Source: Bacteroidetes bacterium UBA1312
Lineage (GTDB): Bacteria; Bacteroidota; Bacteroidia; Chitinophagales; Chitinophagaceae
DNA length: 56,297 bases
Direction: 5' to 3'
Assembly: GCA_002307135.1 (NCBI GenBank)
Contig: DBTQ01000013.1
Coordinates: forward strand, 1 to 56,297
In this document: piece after piece, positions 17,375 through 26,689 of the stretch
Numbering within the stretch: the stretch's first letter is position 1
How the letters are laid out: every line of letters begins with the position of its first letter
Notes under the pieces: model-generated
Databases searched by the model: none
What the model saw: the letters and a program-made list of their open reading frames with translations, nothing else
What the model was told of the DNA's origin: nothing
Made by a program: the position numbers and the translations under genes

Positions 17375-19219
17375 TTAGTAACCTCTTCCTCCCACTTGTT
17401 CTACGTAATTGATGAAGGCTTTATTAGAAACCCGATTGCCTCCGGGAGTAGGGTAGTTGCCCGTAAAATACCAATCACCTTTATTATTTGGGCAGGCATC
17501 ATACAAGCCTTCTATAGATTGATAAACTACTTCCACTTCTGCGTGTACATCATTCGGGCGAAGCATTGTCGCTATTTGTTTGCTGATGTCTTCGGCAGAG
17601 AAAGAGTCGTATATGGCCTTCACGTAATTTTTTTCCTGTAATGTTCCTTCTGCCTCTGATTGTTTACAAAGGTTGTAGGTGTGTGTAATGATGTCTTCTT
17701 TTCCTGTGCTTTTCAGCAAAGCAATTGCCGCTTGAAATGCAATAAAGTCACCCATTTTACTCATGTCAATACCATAGCAGTCGGGATAGCGTATTTGAGG
17801 TGCAGAAGAAACAACCACTATTTTTTTAGGTCCTAACCGATCCAGCATTTTGATAATACTTTCCCGAAGTGTGGTGCCTCGCACTATAGAGTCGTCAATG
17901 ACTACAAGTGTATCGACATCTTTGGTAACAGTACCATAAGTAATGTCGTAAACGTGTTGAACCATTTCATTACGAGAAGCATCTTCTGTAATGAATGTGC
18001 GCATTTTTACATCTTTAATCGCTAATTTTTCAATGCGAACTCTGCGACTAATCAGCTCATGCATTTCCTCTTCCGTCATGCTGTCGCGGCGACTAAGGAT
18101 CTTATTTATTTTTATCTCTTTTAAGTAGTCTTCTAGGCCTTTAATCAGGCCATAAAAGGCTGTTTCTGCTGTATTAGGAATAAAAGATACGATTGTATTT
18201 TTCAAATCATTATCCAACATTTTCAATACTGTACCAGCCAAATTTCTACCCAGTTGCATGCGCTCCCGATAAATATCGGCATCATTACCTCTGCTGAAAT
18301 AGATCCGCTCAAAGCTGCACGCCTTATGTTCACGTGGTGCTAATATTTCTGTATGACTAAATGTGCCATTTGCTTTTACAATTATAGCGTGTCCTGGTTT
18401 CAATTCTTGCACCGACTCTAGTGGTACATTGAACGTGGTCATGATGGCAGGTCGTTCGGAAGCTACAATTACTATTTCCTCATTTTTGAAAAAATACGCT
18501 GGTCGTATGCCATTGGGGTCCCGCATTACAAAGCTATCTCCATTGCCAATCAATCCACTGCATACATAGCCGCCGTCAAATATTGAAGTAGCTTGACGCA
18601 ATACATTTTCAACGTCAAGAGATGCAGGATTTTGAGCATCTTCTTTACAGAGGAAATGATGAAACGTTTCTATCATCGCACCTAAATCGCTACCTCGAGG
18701 AGTGGTAATGTGTGGGCGAACCGTCTCAAGAATTTCTTCAGTATTGACCAAATTGAAATTACCCGCCATCATCAAATTACGTGTCGGGTTAATATCTGAT
18801 TTAATGAATGGGTGGCAAAATTCAACATCATTTTTGCCTTGTGTACCATAGCGCAAATGACCTAATAACACTTCTCCCATAAAAGGAAGATACCCTTTTA
18901 GTAACCCTGGATGATTAGATATTTCGGGATGTGATTTTTCGAGATCCGCGACTTGTGTATGGATATCTTGAAACAAGCGGGCAATGGCACCTGCACCATT
19001 TAATCGCATTCTGTTCATGAATCGATAGCCCGGCTCAGTATTAAGTTTTAGGGTGGCTATCCCAGCACCGTCTTGGCCTCGGTTATGCTGTTTTTCCATC
19101 AGTAAGTACAGCTTGTTGAGCGCGTAAAAGGAGCTGCCGTACTTGCGACGATAATATGTTAGTGGCTTTAAAAGACGGATATAAGCTAACCCGCATTCGT
19201 GTTTTATTGCGTCAGACAT
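17375..19219 (-). CDS. purF: Amidophosphoribosyltransferase
   Basis: A 614-residue enzyme for the first committed step of purine synthesis: PRPP plus glutamine to phosphoribosylamine. The N-terminal class II glutaminase begins HECGLAYIRLLK, so Cys9 should be the nucleophile after removal of an eight-residue propeptide. NRGQDGAGIAT and HLRYGTQG follow. The phosphoribosyltransferase half has FSRGNDADIYRERMQLGR and the PRPP loop VVIDDSIVRGTTLRES. It is about 100 residues longer than E. coli PurF, as in other Bacteroidota members I recall. A -7 element abuts the start codon, predicting a leader of about one nucleotide. The gene is not in a pur operon here. Confidence 0.93.
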   Translation of the reverse strand: MSDAIKHECGLAYIRLLKPLTYYRRKYGSSFYALNKLYLLMEKQHNRGQDGAGIATLKLNTEPGYRFMNRMRLNGAGAIARLFQDIHTQVADLEKSHPEISNHPGLLKGYLPFMGEVLLGHLRYGTQGKNDVEFCHPFIKSDINPTRNLMMAGNFNLVNTEEILETVRPHITTPRGSDLGAMIETFHHFLCKEDAQNPASLDVENVLRQATSIFDGGYVCSGLIGNGDSFVMRDPNGIRPAYFFKNEEIVIVASERPAIMTTFNVPLESVQELKPGHAIIVKANGTFSHTEILAPREHKACSFERIYFSRGNDADIYRERMQLGRNLAGTVLKMLDNDLKNTIVSFIPNTAETAFYGLIKGLEDYLKEIKINKILSRRDSMTEEEMHELISRRVRIEKLAIKDVKMRTFITEDASRNEMVQHVYDITYGTVTKDVDTLVVIDDSIVRGTTLRESIIKMLDRLGPKKIVVVSSAPQIRYPDCYGIDMSKMGDFIAFQAAIALLKSTGKEDIITHTYNLCKQSEAEGTLQEKNYVKAIYDSFSAEDISKQIATMLRPNDVHAEVEVVYQSIEGLYDACPNNKGDWYFTGNYPTPGGNRVSNKAFINYVEQVGGRGY

Positions 19220-19226
19220 GAGGGGG

Positions 19227-19234
19227 CAAAATTA
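19227..19234 (-). promoter_or_regulatory. -7 element for purF, abutting the start codon
   Basis: TAATTTTG on the minus strand matches TAnnTTTG. With +1 seven bases downstream, transcription would begin near 19220, one base before the ATG at 19219, giving an essentially leaderless mRNA. Confidence 0.5.
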
Positions 19235-19331
19235 GGCTGCTTTTATCAATATTTTTAGTAGAATTTATTGATATGCCTATTATTAACACGCTTATATCAA
19301 TTTGAGGTCCTGAATACATAGGGTTAAACGC

Positions 19332-19365
19332 AAAACAGGTTGCCCATTTCTGAACAACCTGTTTT
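19332..19365 (-). terminator. Terminator of gcvP
   Basis: An 11-bp inverted repeat (AAAACAGGTTG / CAACCTGTTTT) with a 12-nt loop lies past the gcvP stop at 19394. Confidence 0.65.
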
Positions 19366-19393
19366 AATCATTAAAAAAATGACCTAGAATAAA

Positions 19394-22264
19394 CTATGCT
19401 TCTGCATAAGCGCTTGTTGGTTCACAAGTGCAAATCAGATTTCGGTCTCCGACTGTATTGTTTACACGTGCTACTGTTGGCCAAAATTTATTGAGCATTA
19501 CATAAGGTAATGGATACGCTGCTTGCTCCCTCGTATAGGGTTTCTCCCAAACAGAACTGATTACAGATGCCTGAGTATGTGGCGCATTTTTTAATGCATT
19601 GTTCTTCTTGTCAGCGTTGCCATTTTCTATTTCAGCAATTTCTTTGCGAATTGCCAATAGGGCATCACAAAAGCGATCTAACTCCGCTTTGTCTTCACTT
19701 TCGGTCGGTTCAATCATTATTGTTCCAGCAACAGGGAAGCTCATAGTCGGAGCATGGAATCCATAGTCCATTAAACGTTTAGCAACATCTTCTGCTTCAA
19801 CCTCACTTGTTTTTTTCAATGGTCGAAGATCTACAATGAATTCATGAGCGCAAGTGCCATTTTTACCATTGTAAAGAATATCGTAATCTTTTTGCAAACG
19901 AGCTTTCATGTAGTTTGCATTCAAGATGGCATACTCTGTTGAAGATTTTAAACCATCAGCTCCTAACATACAGCAATAAGCATAGCTAATCAAAAGGATA
20001 CTTGCTGAGCCATAGGGAGCTGCAGATACAGCAGAAATGTGTTTGTCGCCAGTGTCAAATGCGATATGACCAGGCAAGAAGGGCTCTAAATGGGCTTTTA
20101 CACATATGGGGCCGACTCCGGGGCCACCACCGCCATGAGGAATAGCAAATGTTTTGTGCAAATTCAAGTGACAAACATCAGCACCGATAAGACCTGGGGC
20201 TGTAAGACCAACCTGTGCATTCATGTTAGCTCCATCCATATACACTTGGCCGCCGTGTTGGTGAATCAAGTTGGTTATGTCAATAATTGTCTCTTCAAAA
20301 ATACCGTAGGTAGATGGATACGTAATCATAATGCCTGCAAGGTTAGCAGAGTGCTGTTCCACTTTTGCAGTAAGATCCGCCATGTCCACATACCCGTTTT
20401 CTAATGCCTTCACCACTACTACTTTGTAACCTACCATTACTGCTGAGGCAGGGTTTGTTCCATGCGCAGAAATTGGTATGATTACTACATTACGATGACC
20501 TTCGCCACGGCTTTCATGATAGTGGCGAATCGTCAATAATCCTGCGTATTCGCCTTGCGCACCACTGTTTGGTTGTAAACTGCAAGCATCAAAACCAGTA
20601 ATTATGCTTAAGTATTTTGATAGTTGGTCCGTAATGTATTTATAACCACCTGCTTGCGCTAAAGGTGCGAATGGGTGCATTTTGCTCCAGTGTGACCAGC
20701 TCAATGGCATCATTTCAGAAGCTGCATTAAGTTTCATGGTGCAGGAGCCAAGAGATATCATACTTGTGTTGAGTGACAAGTCTTTGTTTTCTAGGAATTT
20801 GATATAACGCATCATTTGCGATTCGCTATGATAGGTATTAAACACTTCTTGTGTAAGAAATGAACTTGTTCGGGCCAATAACGCAGGAATCCCGTTTGTA
20901 TTTTCTGAAGAGAAATCGAACGCAGTTGCATTAGAATGAGTAGCAAAAACAGAAAGAATGTCAGAAAGATCAGAAAGCGTGGTTGTTTCGTCTAAAGCAA
21001 CGCTTACTAATCCTCCTGTCAAATAACGAAGATTTATTTTTAAGCCTTCGGCTTTTGCGCGAATAGCAGTTACGTCATTTGTTTTAACCGTGACTGTATC
21101 GAAGAAGGATTCTCCTGCCAATTCGTAGCCGGACTCTTGCAATTGGCTGGCTAAAGTGTGTGCTAGTGTAGCAACACGCTTCGCAATCATAGTCAGTCCA
21201 TGTGGCCCATGATACACAGCATACATCGCTGCCATATTGGCTAATAGAGCTTGGGCAGTACAAATATTTGATGTTGCTTTTTCCCGTTTGATATGTTGCT
21301 CTCTTGTTTGTAGTGCCATACGAAGTGCACGATTACCATGCGCATCTACACTAATGCCTATGATGCGGCCAGGAATGGCTCGTTTGAATTCATCCTTCAC
21401 AGCAAAAAATGCTGCATGAGGACCGCCAAAGCCCAATGGAACTCCGAAGCGTTGAGACGTGCCTAACGCAACGTCTGCACCGATTTCTCCAGGAGATTTG
21501 AGTAGGGTTAATGCTAATAAATCTGTAGCCATAGCTACGTAAGCATCAACTGCATGTACTTGTGCTACAAATGTTTCGTAATCTGCTACAATACCTTTGT
21601 CGTTAGGGTATTGTACAATGGCACCAAAATAAGAGTGATCTATGACAGCTGTGTTATAATCACCATAAACCAACTCAATGCCTAATGGCGTTGCACGGGT
21701 ATGAAGTACATCTTTTGTTTGTGGATAGACGTGTTCATCCACAAAAAATTTAGGACGTTCAATAACATCTGTTTTGTTGATGGTATGAAAGAACATGGTC
21801 ATTGCTTCTCCTGCCGCGGTAGCTTCGTCAAGTAAAGAAGCATTGGCAATAGGGAGTCCCGTGAGGTCACATACCATTGTTTGGAAATTCAGAAGGCTTT
21901 CTAAACGACCTTGAGAAATTTCGGCTTGATAAGGGGTGTATTGAGTGTACCATCCTGGATTTTCAAAAATATTTCTAAGAATAACACTTGGTGTGTAGGT
22001 GTCATAATATCCTTGTCCGATATAACTGCGAAATGCTTCATTTTTCATGGACACTTCTTTGATATGGCGCAGATATTCTGCTTCACTCATCGCTGAAGGT
22101 ATTGCAAGTGCAGATTTCATGCGGATAGCATCAGGTACTGTTTTGGCTATCAGCTCGTCCAAACTTTGCACCCCAATTGTTTGCAACATTGTAGTTGCGT
22201 CTTCTTTGCGAGGGCCAATATGGCGACCTGCAAATTCATTACTTTGTAATTCGAACAAGTTCAT
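19394..22264 (-). CDS. gcvP: Glycine dehydrogenase (aminomethyl-transferring), P protein
   Basis: A 956-residue PLP enzyme that decarboxylates glycine and passes the aminomethyl group to lipoyl-GcvH in the glycine cleavage system. It is the single-chain form, with two homologous halves. The start shows the family motif FAGRHIGPRKED. Lys704 in HLNLHKTFAIPHGGGGPG is the PLP Schiff-base lysine. GSCTMKLNAASEM and SGAQGEYAGL are further family blocks. No gcvT or gcvH is adjacent, so the system is dispersed, as is usual in Bacteroidota. No glycine-riboswitch-like structure is evident in the 107-base gap upstream. A TACCTTTG -7 element at 22307 predicts a 36-nt leader. Confidence 0.97.
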   Translation of the reverse strand: MNLFELQSNEFAGRHIGPRKEDATTMLQTIGVQSLDELIAKTVPDAIRMKSALAIPSAMSEAEYLRHIKEVSMKNEAFRSYIGQGYYDTYTPSVILRNIFENPGWYTQYTPYQAEISQGRLESLLNFQTMVCDLTGLPIANASLLDEATAAGEAMTMFFHTINKTDVIERPKFFVDEHVYPQTKDVLHTRATPLGIELVYGDYNTAVIDHSYFGAIVQYPNDKGIVADYETFVAQVHAVDAYVAMATDLLALTLLKSPGEIGADVALGTSQRFGVPLGFGGPHAAFFAVKDEFKRAIPGRIIGISVDAHGNRALRMALQTREQHIKREKATSNICTAQALLANMAAMYAVYHGPHGLTMIAKRVATLAHTLASQLQESGYELAGESFFDTVTVKTNDVTAIRAKAEGLKINLRYLTGGLVSVALDETTTLSDLSDILSVFATHSNATAFDFSSENTNGIPALLARTSSFLTQEVFNTYHSESQMMRYIKFLENKDLSLNTSMISLGSCTMKLNAASEMMPLSWSHWSKMHPFAPLAQAGGYKYITDQLSKYLSIITGFDACSLQPNSGAQGEYAGLLTIRHYHESRGEGHRNVVIIPISAHGTNPASAVMVGYKVVVVKALENGYVDMADLTAKVEQHSANLAGIMITYPSTYGIFEETIIDITNLIHQHGGQVYMDGANMNAQVGLTAPGLIGADVCHLNLHKTFAIPHGGGGPGVGPICVKAHLEPFLPGHIAFDTGDKHISAVSAAPYGSASILLISYAYCCMLGADGLKSSTEYAILNANYMKARLQKDYDILYNGKNGTCAHEFIVDLRPLKKTSEVEAEDVAKRLMDYGFHAPTMSFPVAGTIMIEPTESEDKAELDRFCDALLAIRKEIAEIENGNADKKNNALKNAPHTQASVISSVWEKPYTREQAAYPLPYVMLNKFWPTVARVNNTVGDRNLICTCEPTSAYAEA

Positions 22265-22306
22265 TTGATATGAATTGAATTAAAAACTGGTATAAAAAAA
22301 GATGCG

Positions 22307-22314
22307 CAAAGGTA
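22307..22314 (-). promoter_or_regulatory. -7 element for gcvP
   Basis: TACCTTTG on the minus strand is a perfect TAnnTTTG and predicts a start near 22300. Confidence 0.6.
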
Positions 22315-22371
22315 CAGGAAATACAGATAAATTTAGATGACATAAATCATAATATATTTGTATTTCCGCCG

Positions 22372-23154
22372 TTATTTATTTTGTGGCACATAATACTGTT
22401 TGAACCAGTTAGGAACATTGGCTTCATTGATCTCATCCCATTCTTTTTTTCCTCCTATTTTTTTAAAATGAGCGAACATTTCATGTTGGGTATTTTCGAC
22501 AGAGTTGTCGAAAAAGAATGCTTGATAAGCTATTTGAGCTGCTTTATACAATAGACCTAAAGAACGGAAATATCTGGTTTTTATTTTATCTTCCGGTACA
22601 TCATGTCCTCCCTTGGCTTTTCTGGCCTTTACCCTGAAGGAATTGATCTCCCATGACTCTGTGGATACAAAATATAAATATACTTTATAGCCATTATCTA
22701 CAGCTTCCTGCATGATATCCAGTTTGGAACGATGAGAGAAAACGGTTTCAAATGAAAAACGTTTTTTCTCCATCAGCAATCTTTTTCGGAGATAGTCGGC
22801 AATAATTTGAGCTAATCGATCGATAGACTCGTGACGTTGAGATTTAATAATGTTTGCACGAAGCAGGTAGCTTTTCAAAAAAAGCTCTTTAGTGAAATTA
22901 CCTGAGATCAGTCCGGAAGTTAGAGCCGCAGATAAAAAATCATCATGTGTAACGTCGAAATCAAACTTATTGAAAGAAAAGCCTGTTGATTTTAATTCAA
23001 CCGCAATTTCATCGGCATTGATATAGTAGCCAAAATCAATGTGTTTGTTGTTTACCTGATATGCGCGCACATTATCGATAACTGTACTCTTACCAGAACC
23101 ATTAGGTCCGGCAAATACCCGAAGTTTCAATTGTTTTTCGGTTTCTTTAGTCAA
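22372..23154 (-). CDS. Zeta-toxin-like P-loop kinase
   Basis: A 260-residue protein of the zeta toxin/AAA_33 group. Walker A is at residues 16-24 (GPNGSGKST). YINADEIAVEL corresponds to the region that holds the catalytic Asp in zeta toxins. FSFETVFSHRSKLD, then VYLYFVSTESWEINSFRV, then GGHDVPEDKIKTRYFRSL follow in the order seen in chromosomal zeta-like proteins. Zeta toxins phosphorylate UDP-N-acetylglucosamine and block peptidoglycan synthesis; that activity is inferred here. The start overlaps the stop of a 75-residue upstream gene by 8 bases, a layout typical of antitoxin-toxin pairs. The partner is not a recognisable epsilon or PezA antitoxin. Confidence 0.8.
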   Translation of the reverse strand: MTKETEKQLKLRVFAGPNGSGKSTVIDNVRAYQVNNKHIDFGYYINADEIAVELKSTGFSFNKFDFDVTHDDFLSAALTSGLISGNFTKELFLKSYLLRANIIKSQRHESIDRLAQIIADYLRKRLLMEKKRFSFETVFSHRSKLDIMQEAVDNGYKVYLYFVSTESWEINSFRVKARKAKGGHDVPEDKIKTRYFRSLGLLYKAAQIAYQAFFFDNSVENTQHEMFAHFKKIGGKKEWDEINEANVPNWFKQYYVPQNK

Positions 23155-23374
23155 GAAGGTTTTTAATAGAGACGTTGATAGGAATAATTTTATTCAATTG
23201 TTCAACACGTCCGTCGGCATATTTTTTTACTACCCAGCCATTCATCACCACAACATTATAACCCATGATGTGCATTGTTTCTTCTGAAGCAATACGAAAT
23301 CCTTTTCGGGCAGCACTAACTAACCTACGTTTAGTAAGATAGGGTACCTGTTCTTTATTTTGATTTGTTGCCAT
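23147..23374 (-). CDS. Small basic protein, putative antitoxin of the zeta-like kinase
   Basis: A 75-residue protein I recognise only by its position. It is basic (YLTKRRLVSAARKGFRIA) and has a C-terminal half with a short beta pattern (MGYNVVVMNGWVVKKYADG). There is no helix-turn-helix that I can name and no signal peptide. It overlaps the downstream kinase gene by 8 bases and is first in the pair, as antitoxins usually are. A -7 element at 23379-23386 places the transcript start at or next to the ATG, so the mRNA may be leaderless. The antitoxin role is inference from context. Confidence 0.65.
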   Translation of the reverse strand: MATNQNKEQVPYLTKRRLVSAARKGFRIASEETMHIMGYNVVVMNGWVVKKYADGRVEQLNKIIPINVSIKNLLD

Positions 23375-23378
23375 ATTG

Positions 23379-23386
23379 CAAAGTTA
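23379..23386 (-). promoter_or_regulatory. -7 element of the toxin-antitoxin-like pair
   Basis: TAACTTTG on the minus strand, perfect TAnnTTTG. Predicted +1 near 23372, at the ATG (23374) itself. Confidence 0.5.
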
Positions 23387-23426
23387 TGAATTTTTGATTA
23401 ATGACCGTTTATAGCATAGGCAGTCA

Positions 23427-26400
23427 TTAATACGTCTCCAATTCATTATCCAATAATTGCTGTGCTTTTTCTTTTGCTAGTTTTTTACCATAAACTAGTT
23501 TGGTAATCGTTACAAATAATACTGGCACAATAAATATAGCCAATAATGTTGCGGCAAGCATACCCCCTAGTACTGTCCAGCCTATTGTTTGACGAGAGAC
23601 GGCACCTGCTCCGGAAGAAAATACTAGTGGCAAAATGCCAAGTATAAATGCGAGAGAGGTCATGATAATAGGACGTAAACGAAGTCGGACAGCATCCAGG
23701 GTCGCAGCTATTACGGGTTCTCCGGCATCTACTCGCTCTTTGGCAAATTCAACAATCAAAATTGCATTTTTGGCTGCCAGTCCGATTAATGTTATCAGTC
23801 CAATTTGTGCATACACGTTATTGGTGAGTGAGGGGATAAAGAATAAGGTTAATATAGCTCCAAAAGCCCCAATTGGTACTGCAAGTAATACGGAAAAGGG
23901 TATGGACCAGCTTTCATACAATGCGGATAAAAATAAGAATACGAAAATAATAGATAAAGAGAAGATGATAATTGTACTATTCCCTGATTTTAGCTCTTCA
24001 CGGGACATGCCTGCAAATTCGAATCCATAACCATCAGGCAAAGTTTTGGCTACTTCTTTTAATGCCTCAATTGCTTGGCCACTACTATATCCAGGAGCCG
24101 CATTGCCATTTATTTCTGCATTTCGGAATATATTGAAATGAGAAATCATTGGGGCATTTTCTATGACGCTATATGTAGTGAGTACGTTTAGTGGAACCAT
24201 TGTTCCTGCGGCATTACGGACAAAGAACTTACTTAAATCTTTAATGTCTCCACGAAAATTCTCGTCTGCTTGTGCCACTACTCTAAAGTTTCGCCCATAG
24301 ATAGAAAAGTCATTGACATAGGAACTACCTAAAAATGTTTGTAAACTTTGGTAAACATCTGCAAGGTTGAGTCCCATTTTTTTGACTAAAGCTCTATCTA
24401 CATCTACTTTATAAGCAGGCGTTTTAGCTGTAAAAAAAGAGAAGACTCCTTTTAGTTCTGGACGTTTATTGGCTGCAGCCAAAAATGTATTGACCACTTT
24501 TTCAAATTGTTTAACGTCATCGGTGCTTGAGCGTTGTTGGAGTTCAAATGTAAATCCTCCTGTTTGGCCGAGTCCGGGAATTGCAGGTGGTGAAATAACA
24601 AGAATTCGTGCACTTTTTATGCTTGCAAATTTCTTATTTAATGTTTCAATGATGCCTTTTAATTGTAGTGATTTCTCTTCACGATTATCCCAATCATCGA
24701 GCGATGCAAAGATTGTCCCTGCATTAGGTTTTGATGCAAACGTTACAACGTTGAGGCCACCAAGTCCAGCAAAGTGTTTTACCCCTTTTGTGTCTTTAAG
24801 TATAGTCATCACACTGTCTAACACCGCAATACTTCTTGTTGTGGAAGAGCCCTCCGGCAATTCGTATGTAACATATAGTCGTCCTTCATCTTCTGTTGGG
24901 ATAAATCCGGTAGGTTTTGCTTTGAATAAAAAAACGGTTCCTACAAAAAGGCACAATAATACAATTAAAGCATAACGCGAGGCTTTAATCGTTTTACGTA
25001 CACCCAATGTGTATTTCAAACTTATTTTTCTGAACCATTCATTGAAATTGTAAAAGAATTTATTGAGCCCTTTCGATTCTTTACGCACTTCAGATGGCTT
25101 GAGTAAAAGCATACACAATGCAGGTGTAAGAGATAATGCAACAAAAGCAGAGATCATAACAGATACCGCAATGGTAATGGCGAATTGTTGATACAGACGA
25201 CCAACTATGCCTGGAATGAAACCAACGGGTACAAATACGGCTGCAAGTATTAATGCAATAGCAATGACAGGAGCAGAGATGTCTTTCATCGCTTTTCTAG
25301 TCGCTTCTTTTGCCGATATGCCTTCATGGTCAATATAATGTTGGACTGCTTCTACTACTACAATGGCATCATCCACTACAATGCCAATGGCTAATACGAA
25401 CCCGAACATAGTTAATGTATTGATGGTAAAGCCTAGTGGAATAAAGAAGGCGAATGTTCCTAATATAGAAACTGGAATAGCTAGTACAGGGATGAGTGTC
25501 GCCCTCCAGCTTTGTAGGAATAAAAATACTACCAGTGTAACCAATAGTAATGCCTCTATCAATGTGTGCACCACTTCAGAAATGGAAACTTGCACAACAG
25601 AAACAGATTCGAATGGAACCACATAGTCCATGTCTTTTGGAAAGGATTTTTTCAAATTTTCCATGGCTTCAGTGACACCTTTAGCCGTTTCAAGTGCGTT
25701 GCTACCAGGTGCTTGATATACTAACAGGTAGGACGCACGTTTGTTGTCAACAAAAGAATTGCTCGCATAAGAGTATTTGCCTAATTTGACCGTTGCAATG
25801 TCTTTTAGGTAAACGATGTTGCCTTGGTTGGGATTATTACGTACTATGATTTTTTCAAAATCCTGCACTGAGCTTAATCTACTATTGGTAAATACAGTAT
25901 ATTCAAAAGCCTGTATGCTTTGTTGTGGTGGAGCTCCTACTGAGCCCGCTGCTACTTGTATGTTTTGCTCTTGAATGGCATTCGTTACATCTGCGGCACT
26001 CAGTCCTAGGTTTGACATTTTAACAGGGTCGAGCCATACGCGCATACTAAAATCATCTGCACGGGAAAAAACATCACCCACTCCTTTTACTCGAAGTAAT
26101 GCGTCTCTTACAAAAATGTTGGTATAATTGTCGAGGAAGGTTACATCGTGTGTGCCCTTAGGGGCATACATAGCTACTAGCATTAATATGCTCGGATTAC
26201 GCTTACGAGTGGTTAATCCAAGGCGCTTTACTTGATCCGGTAAAGTAGGTTGTGCAATACTTACTCTATTTTGCACATCCAGGGTTGCCACATTAATATC
26301 CGTGCCTAATTCAAAATTTACGGTTATAGTGCTGCGCCCATCACTAGTACTGGTACTACTCATGTAGGTCATGCCGGGAGTGCCATTGATCTGTGTTTCT

Positions 26401-26597
26401 ATTGGAGTTGTTACGGTTTGCTCCACTGTTTGTGCATCCGCTCCGGTGAAATTTCCCGTAACCTGTACAGTCGGTGGTGTAATTTCTGGGTATTGTCCAA
26501 TGGGCAAATTGATTATTGAAATAATACCCACTAATACTATAACCAACGAAATCACAATGGCAGTGATTGGGCGTTTAATAAAATTATCTGCAATCAT
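23427..26597 (-). CDS. RND efflux pump, HAE1 (AcrB/MexB-like) inner-membrane subunit
   Basis: A 1056-residue proton-driven transporter with the expected two-fold repeat. Twelve membrane segments fall at about 10-30, 340-560 and 870-1040 with the first and second large periplasmic loops between. FIKRPITAIVISLVIVLVGIISI at the N-terminus is the family start, quoted here only as FIKRPITAIVISL. GIVVDDAIVVVEAV in TM4 supplies the paired Asp of the proton relay. GNFTGADAQTVEQTVTTPIE and MSSTSTSDGRSTITVNFE are typical porter-domain blocks. It is the third gene of an operon with the adaptor (92-base gap) and TolC-like protein. It should export hydrophobic drugs or metabolites; the spectrum cannot be read from sequence. 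Confidence 0.96.
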   Translation of the reverse strand: MIADNFIKRPITAIVISLVIVLVGIISIINLPIGQYPEITPPTVQVTGNFTGADAQTVEQTVTTPIETQINGTPGMTYMSSTSTSDGRSTITVNFELGTDINVATLDVQNRVSIAQPTLPDQVKRLGLTTRKRNPSILMLVAMYAPKGTHDVTFLDNYTNIFVRDALLRVKGVGDVFSRADDFSMRVWLDPVKMSNLGLSAADVTNAIQEQNIQVAAGSVGAPPQQSIQAFEYTVFTNSRLSSVQDFEKIIVRNNPNQGNIVYLKDIATVKLGKYSYASNSFVDNKRASYLLVYQAPGSNALETAKGVTEAMENLKKSFPKDMDYVVPFESVSVVQVSISEVVHTLIEALLLVTLVVFLFLQSWRATLIPVLAIPVSILGTFAFFIPLGFTINTLTMFGFVLAIGIVVDDAIVVVEAVQHYIDHEGISAKEATRKAMKDISAPVIAIALILAAVFVPVGFIPGIVGRLYQQFAITIAVSVMISAFVALSLTPALCMLLLKPSEVRKESKGLNKFFYNFNEWFRKISLKYTLGVRKTIKASRYALIVLLCLFVGTVFLFKAKPTGFIPTEDEGRLYVTYELPEGSSTTRSIAVLDSVMTILKDTKGVKHFAGLGGLNVVTFASKPNAGTIFASLDDWDNREEKSLQLKGIIETLNKKFASIKSARILVISPPAIPGLGQTGGFTFELQQRSSTDDVKQFEKVVNTFLAAANKRPELKGVFSFFTAKTPAYKVDVDRALVKKMGLNLADVYQSLQTFLGSSYVNDFSIYGRNFRVVAQADENFRGDIKDLSKFFVRNAAGTMVPLNVLTTYSVIENAPMISHFNIFRNAEINGNAAPGYSSGQAIEALKEVAKTLPDGYGFEFAGMSREELKSGNSTIIIFSLSIIFVFLFLSALYESWSIPFSVLLAVPIGAFGAILTLFFIPSLTNNVYAQIGLITLIGLAAKNAILIVEFAKERVDAGEPVIAATLDAVRLRLRPIIMTSLAFILGILPLVFSSGAGAVSRQTIGWTVLGGMLAATLLAIFIVPVLFVTITKLVYGKKLAKEKAQQLLDNELETY

Positions 26598-26689
26598 CTT
26601 TTAATTATTTATTGGAACTATCATCCTTAAGGATTCTGTATTTACTTTGTCTGCTTAACAGCCATTCTGCTGCTACACGGAAGAGTTGC

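Noticed and set aside
22265..22371. Glycine riboswitch before gcvP
   Set aside because: The gap is only 107 bases and shows no tandem aptamer-like pairing; just a normal -7 element.
24469..24975. 168-codon antisense ORF within the RND pump gene
   Set aside because: Shadow of a well-conserved gene; no motifs.
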